Shown here piece by piece: positions 60,132 to 64,000 of a DNA stretch of 64,000 nucleotides. This DNA is from Congzhengia sp045635085. GTDB taxonomy: Bacteria; Bacillota; Clostridia; UBA1381; UBA9506. The notes below the pieces were generated by a model. It worked only from the letters and a program-made list of their open reading frames with translations, ran no database searches and was not told the DNA's origin. Position numbers and translations under genes: made by a program. The stretch covers positions 1 to 64,000 of the forward strand of contig JAZRBM010000013.1 of assembly GCA_045635085.1 (NCBI GenBank), given 5' to 3'. The first letter of the stretch is position 1, and each line of letters begins with the position of its first letter.

Positions 60132-61619
60132 ATGGAAAAATTTCTATCTATCGTATCAGATATCAATGGTGCGATAAACAGCTGGGTATGGGGCCCTGTA
60201 ATGCTTGTATTCTTAGTTGGAACAGGTATATTAATTACATGTGGTCTAAAATTCTTCCAGATTGGAAAAATAGGATTATGGATGAAAAACACGTTTGGTG
60301 AGTTATTTGTAAAAAAAGATAAAAAAGCCAATGGTGATTCTAAGTCAATTTCTTCTTTTCAGGCACTTTGTACAGCTCTTGGCGGTACTGTTGGTGTAGG
60401 TAACGTTGTCGGTGTTACAACTGCTATAGTAACAGGTGGTCCCGGTGCTGTTTTCTGGATGTGGATTGCAGCATTCTTCGGTATGATGACAAAATATGCA
60501 GAAATAGTATTAGGTATATTTTATCGCAAGAAAACTGCTGATGGCGAATGGCTCGGCGGTGCAATGGTTTACTTAAAAGAAGGTTTTTCCGGTAAAAAAG
60601 GTCTTAAAGTTATCGGTTCAATTCTTGGTGTTCTATTTGCAGTTTTCTGTATTATAGCATCATTTGGTATTGGTAATATGAGCCAGATCAATACAATAGC
60701 AGCTAACTTCAACGCTACATTTAATATTCCTTTGGTAGTTACAGGTGTTGTCTTAATGGCTCTTATGGCATTTATGGCACTTGGCGGTCTCAAAAGAGTA
60801 GCATCTTTTACAGAGTTCCTTGTTCCCTTTATGTCAATCTTCTACATCATCGGTGCAGTAGTTATCATTGCTATGAACTTTGATCAGATTGGTGGCGCTT
60901 TTGTTGCGATCTTCAAAGGTGCATTTGGTTTTAATGCTATTGCCGGCGGTGCAATCGGTACAACCATTATGTTGGCTGCACAGAAGGGTATTGCCCGCGG
61001 TGTATTCTCTAACGAAGCAGGTCTCGGTTCTTCAGCTCTTGTACATTCTTCAGCAGACGTTAAAGAACCTGTTAAGCAGGGTGTATGGGGCGTGTTTGAA
61101 GTATTCGTTGATACTATCATCATCTGCAGTTTGACGGCTTTGGTAGTGCTTACTTCCGGTGTTATTGATTTGAATACTGGTTTGGTTTCTGCAAACTTTG
61201 CTTTAGACGGTGCATCCGTACTTGTAACAAAAGCATTTGTAAACACATTTGGTGTTGCAGGTGGATATTTTGCAACAATCGCAATCTTCTTCTTTGCGAT
61301 TTCAACTGTTATCGGTTGGTTCATCTACGGTTCTAAAGCGTGTCAGTTCCTCTTCGGTAAGACAGCAACTGATGTGTATAAATCTATTTTCATCAGTATA
61401 GTTATGGTTGGTGCCACAATGGACCTTACTCTCGCGTGGGATATTTCAGATACGTTCAACGGTCTTATGGCAATACCTAACTTAATTGGTGTTGTAATTC
61501 TTTCCGGTACAGTGTTTAAAATTACTAAAAACTACTTGGCAAGATTAAAAGGAGCAGATGTTAAACCATTGCTTTCTGCTTACGATGACATCCAGGCAGA
61601 AATGGAAAAAGAAGACTAA
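60132..61619 (+). CDS. Sodium:alanine/glycine symporter (AGCS family)
   Basis: 495 residues with about 11 membrane spans. Family marks: PGAVFWMWIAAFFGMMTKYAE, and GVFSNEAGLGSSALVHSSAD (the G-x-F-S-N-E-A-G-x-G-S motif). It imports alanine or glycine with Na+; control by a glycine riboswitch points to glycine. ATG 60132 is used, with AGGAGG 6 bases upstream; upstream in-frame codons fall inside the riboswitch terminator. It is monocistronic and ends at a strong hairpin. Confidence 0.95.
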   Translation: MEKFLSIVSDINGAINSWVWGPVMLVFLVGTGILITCGLKFFQIGKIGLWMKNTFGELFVKKDKKANGDSKSISSFQALCTALGGTVGVGNVVGVTTAIVTGGPGAVFWMWIAAFFGMMTKYAEIVLGIFYRKKTADGEWLGGAMVYLKEGFSGKKGLKVIGSILGVLFAVFCIIASFGIGNMSQINTIAANFNATFNIPLVVTGVVLMALMAFMALGGLKRVASFTEFLVPFMSIFYIIGAVVIIAMNFDQIGGAFVAIFKGAFGFNAIAGGAIGTTIMLAAQKGIARGVFSNEAGLGSSALVHSSADVKEPVKQGVWGVFEVFVDTIIICSLTALVVLTSGVIDLNTGLVSANFALDGASVLVTKAFVNTFGVAGGYFATIAIFFFAISTVIGWFIYGSKACQFLFGKTATDVYKSIFISIVMVGATMDLTLAWDISDTFNGLMAIPNLIGVVILSGTVFKITKNYLARLKGADVKPLLSAYDDIQAEMEKED

Positions 61620-61630
61620 TTAAATATAAA

Positions 61631-61660
61631 AAAGGGCACCTCATCGAGGTGTCCTTTTTT
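61631..61660. terminator. Bidirectional terminator between the symporter and spmB genes
   Basis: AAAGGGCACCTC pairs with GAGGTGTCCTTT around a 3-base loop, with A and T runs on either side. It ends the symporter gene on the plus strand and spmB (stop at 61659) on the minus strand. Confidence 0.92.
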
Positions 61661-62171
61661 ATGCCCTAAACAACCTGGATATGATGATTGTTGAAACTAT
61701 TCCTGCTATGTCTGCTAAAACTGCTGCAAATACTGTGTAACGTGTATTTTTTACCTTTGTGATACCGTAATACACGGCGAGCGCGTAAAATGTAGTTTCT
61801 GACGAGCCTAACATTACAGATGCTATTTTTCCTGAATATGAATCGACCCCTGATGATTCGAATATGCTTTTTAGCATAGCTAGGGCACCTGAACCTGAAA
61901 CTGATTTCAAAAGTGCCAGAGGAAGGACGTCTGAGGGCATACCTATCAAATTTAAGACGGGCGAAAAAACATGCGATATAAAATCTAAAATTCCTGATGC
62001 TCTTACCATAGATACAGCGACAACAAGTCCGACAAGAGTAGGCAGTATAGAAAAACAAGATGCGGCACCACGTTTTGCACCGACTAAAAAAGTGTCAAAA
62101 ACAGGTATTTTTTTCATCAGGGCAAACAAGAGGATAGATATGAATACCAAAGGAAAAATAAATGCCGTCAA
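61659..62171 (-). CDS. spmB: Spore maturation protein B
   Basis: 170 residues with four to five membrane spans: GAKRGAASCFSILPTLVGLVVAVSMVRASG, split here by family pattern, then PLALLKSVSGSGAL and the conserved GSSETTFYALAVYYG of SpmB (nucleoside-recognition GATE domain family). With SpmA it helps dehydrate the spore core. I start it at TTG 62171: AAGGAGG lies 6-8 bases upstream and the start overlaps the spmA stop by 4 bases. The longer reading to 62243 runs into spmA. Confidence 0.92.
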   Translation of the reverse strand: MTAFIFPLVFISILLFALMKKIPVFDTFLVGAKRGAASCFSILPTLVGLVVAVSMVRASGILDFISHVFSPVLNLIGMPSDVLPLALLKSVSGSGALAMLKSIFESSGVDSYSGKIASVMLGSSETTFYALAVYYGITKVKNTRYTVFAAVLADIAGIVSTIIISRLFRA

Positions 62172-62746
62172 ATTTGCTTCCTCCTTGCACAGAGTTTGGC
62201 ACAGATAATACCTGACAATAGTGAAATTGTCGACACAATCCACACAGGAATAATAATTTCAAATGGCGTTTTTGATAAAAAGGTTGTTCTTAGTGTTAAA
62301 AGTGTCGTAGGGATTAGTGTTACAGATGCAGTGTTTATTACTACAAACATACACATCTCATCTGACGCTGTGTCTTTTATGAGATTGCGCTTTTCCAGTT
62401 TTTCCATAACGGATAGACCAAGTGGTGTTGCTGCGTTAGAGAGCCCTAACAAATTTGCACTTATGCTCATTGATATTGCTCCTGATATCTCAGAATGTTT
62501 GTCTATGGTTGGGAATAACCATGTGATGACAGGGGACAGTATCTTTTGTATTTTTTTGACCAGGCCCGAGCGCTCTGCGATTTCTAATAATCCAGTCCAC
62601 AGACACATCATTCCAAGCAGTGATATAACTAATGTTACAGCGCTGCCTGATGCTTCAAAAACGCTCTTTGTGACCTCTTCGTAAGTTCCAGCAAAAAATG
62701 AAAAAATATAAGAAAAAATAATCATAAATACCCAGATATAATTCAT
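62168..62746 (-). CDS. spmA: Spore maturation protein A
   Basis: 192 residues with five or so membrane spans: MNYIWVFMIIFSYIFSFFAG, CLWTGLLEIAERSGLV, and the signature AISMSISANLLGLSNAATPLG, followed by MCMFVVINTASVTLIPTT. It is coupled to spmB by a 4-base overlap. AAGGAGG lies 6 bases before the ATG. Together with spoIVB and pdaA it shows the organism makes spores. Confidence 0.93.
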   Translation of the reverse strand: MNYIWVFMIIFSYIFSFFAGTYEEVTKSVFEASGSAVTLVISLLGMMCLWTGLLEIAERSGLVKKIQKILSPVITWLFPTIDKHSEISGAISMSISANLLGLSNAATPLGLSVMEKLEKRNLIKDTASDEMCMFVVINTASVTLIPTTLLTLRTTFLSKTPFEIIIPVWIVSTISLLSGIICAKLCARRKQI

Positions 62747-62801
62747 AAAAAACCTCCTTAGTAAAAAATATTATATACAGCAAAAAAATATACTTTAAAT
62801 A

Positions 62802-62830
62802 TTGATTTTTGCATATAATTGGAGTATAAT
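62802..62830 (+). promoter_or_regulatory. Promoter of the mgtE transcript
   Basis: TTGATT (62802-62807) and TATAAT (62825-62830) with a 17-base spacer. A second TATAAT follows at 62839. Confidence 0.7.
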
Positions 62831-62874
62831 AACAATGATATAATAATTTATTTCTAATCAAAGGAGATGAGCTT

Positions 62875-62949
62875 ATGGATAAAACTGAACCTAAATCCCG
62901 AAGTTTTAAGGCAGAGGAAATCTGTAGGCTTTTTTCGTTTTTGTTCTAA
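62875..62949 (+). CDS. Short leader ORF upstream of mgtE
   Basis: 24 codons reading MDKTEPKSRSFKAEEICR then LFSFLF, stop at 62947. AAAGGAGATGA is placed 5-8 bases before the ATG, a strong ribosome site. A 7-bp inverted repeat, GGAAATC (62918-62924) with GATTTCC (about 62960-62966), spans its stop, and a GTAGGC/GGCTAC-like pair lies inside. No M-box (ykoK) magnesium riboswitch is seen. It may be a regulatory leader peptide whose translation sets mgtE expression, possibly in response to magnesium. This is inference. Confidence 0.5.
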   Translation: MDKTEPKSRSFKAEEICRLFSFLF

Positions 62950-63011
62950 AGGCTACTGTCTGGATTTCCCTGTTTCGTTTTGCATGAAATTTAATAAAAG
63001 GGGGAATCCTA

Positions 63012-64000
63012 ATGGAAATCACAGAAAATTTAGAGAACATCATTGAAAATAAGATAGATGATGTAATTGAATTAATCAACAACGAGCGCTATGTTGACGC
63101 AAGAAATGTTTTAACAACAATGAATGCGGTAGATATAGTACTTTTATTTGAAGAAATACCCAAAGAAAAGTTTTTGAGGGTATTTAGAATGTTGCCTAAA
63201 AATTTAGCTGCTGACACTTTTTCATATATGAGAGCAGAGGAACAGCAATTCATAGTAGAATCTATAACAGATAAGGAAATAGTAAATATTTTAGATGAAA
63301 TGTTTATGGATGATACTGTCGACTTTTTGGAAGAAATGCCGGCAAATATAGTAAAAAAAGTTTTAAAGGTAACAGACCCTGAGACAAGAAAATTAATAAA
63401 TCAGCTGCTTAAGTATCCTGATGACTCTGCGGGCTCTATTATGACAACCGAGTTTGTAGACTTGAAAAAAGAGATGACTGTTCGCGAAGCTATTCGTCGT
63501 ATAAGAAAGACAGGAGTAGATAAAGAAACCATCAACACCTGTTATGTCATTGATGATGAACGTCATTTAGAGGGTACAGTATCTATAAGAAAGTTGATTT
63601 TGAGTCCGTCTGATGAAATTGTATCAAACATTATGATTGATGACCCCATATATGTCTATACGCACGATGACCAGGAAACAGGAGCGCAATATTTTAAAAA
63701 ATATGACTTTTTATCTCTTCCTGTTGTTGATACAGAAAGTCGTTTGGTCGGAATTATAACAATTGACGACATTGTGGATGTTATAGAACAAGAGACAACA
63801 GAAGACATCGAAAAAATGGCAGGTATGACACCGTCAGACAAGGCATATATTGATGAGGGCGTTAAAGAGACATTTAAAAAAAGAATTCTCTGGCTTTTGC
63901 TGCTTATGCTGACTGCTACGTTTACAGGAGGAATTTTAGCGACATTTGAAGAATCTTTGGCAGTATTTCCTGCGCTTGTTGCATTTATTCCTATGCTTAT
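63012..64000 (+). CDS. mgtE: Magnesium transporter MgtE (partial, C-terminus cut by window)
   Basis: 329 residues visible. The N-terminal superhelical domain (about 1-130) senses Mg2+. Two CBS domains follow (about 135-260), starting after YPDDSAGSIMTTEFV and including ITIDDIVDVIEQE. A connecting helix leads into the first membrane segment (ILWLLLLMLTATFTGGILA), and the window ends within the transmembrane domain. MgtE is a Mg2+ channel gated by intracellular Mg2+. AAAAGGGGG precedes the ATG. It follows the leader ORF. Confidence 0.95.
   Translation, partial: MEITENLENIIENKIDDVIELINNERYVDARNVLTTMNAVDIVLLFEEIPKEKFLRVFRMLPKNLAADTFSYMRAEEQQFIVESITDKEIVNILDEMFMDDTVDFLEEMPANIVKKVLKVTDPETRKLINQLLKYPDDSAGSIMTTEFVDLKKEMTVREAIRRIRKTGVDKETINTCYVIDDERHLEGTVSIRKLILSPSDEIVSNIMIDDPIYVYTHDDQETGAQYFKKYDFLSLPVVDTESRLVGIITIDDIVDVIEQETTEDIEKMAGMTPSDKAYIDEGVKETFKKRILWLLLLMLTATFTGGILATFEESLAVFPALVAFIPML

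Noticed and set aside
62168..62684. Long plus-strand ORFs over spmA and spmB
   Set aside because: They have no ribosome sites and lie antisense to two clearly conserved sporulation genes.

Overview
The window looks like a low-GC, spore-forming Clostridia chromosome, probably from a gut-type anaerobe. The sporulation genes are pdaA, spoIVB and spmAB, and candidate Spo0A boxes are present. Large exported proteins end in S-layer homology (SLH) repeats, and cohesin and dockerin modules occur. Riboswitches for glycine and c-di-GMP, and a GGDEF/EAL network, also fit Clostridia. I cannot name a genus from the sequence alone.

Layout. 1-4.7 kb: housekeeping and sporulation genes (tRNA methyltransferase, DUF2508 protein, tRNA-Leu, two polysaccharide deacetylases, a DUF4432 gene remnant, spoIVB). 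4.7-8.2 kb: a small accessory island with an ImmA/IrrE-like peptidase, its HTH partner, a tyrosine recombinase, and a 232-bp segment bounded by 20-bp perfect inverted repeats. That segment carries a consensus promoter aimed at a TetR-type regulator, so I read it as a recombinase-flipped ON/OFF switch. 8.6-19.6 kb: surface-protein region with two giant SLH proteins, a cohesin protein, and a dockerin protein with no visible enzyme domain, together a small cell-surface scaffold. 19.7-24.2 kb: minus-strand genes (a TIM-barrel/acyl-CoA synthetase fusion, a Veg-family protein, a MATE exporter). 24.2-27.3 kb: a BspA-type leucine-rich repeat protein, a DUF5412-like protein and copies of a structured repeat with terminal inverted repeats.

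27.3-51.2 kb: a diguanylate cyclase gene, then a promoter and a class I c-di-GMP riboswitch with an overlapping terminator. After these come about 19 same-strand, tightly packed genes for one exopolysaccharide: initiating phosphoglycosyltransferase, glycosyltransferases, flippase, polymerase, two co-polymerase-like proteins, acyl- and acetyltransferases, and a deacetylase. The operon also encodes two EAL proteins and a co-polymerase-like membrane protein fused to a degenerate GGDEF domain. c-di-GMP therefore appears to act on this polysaccharide at transcription (riboswitch), at turnover (EAL enzymes) and possibly by direct binding at the export machine.

51.2-59.3 kb: more repeat copies, a YitT protein, a LysR regulator with azlCD, a second leucine-rich repeat surface protein, lexA and an M20 amidohydrolase. 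59.3-64 kb: a four-tRNA operon (Val, Asp, Phe, Gly), a tandem glycine riboswitch controlling a sodium:alanine/glycine symporter, spmAB on the minus strand, and mgtE (cut by the window end) behind a short leader ORF.

The strongest candidates for something new are the recombinase with its invertible promoter, the c-di-GMP-wired polysaccharide operon with its co-polymerase-GGDEF fusion, the structured repeat family, and the cohesin/dockerin/SLH set without enzymes.
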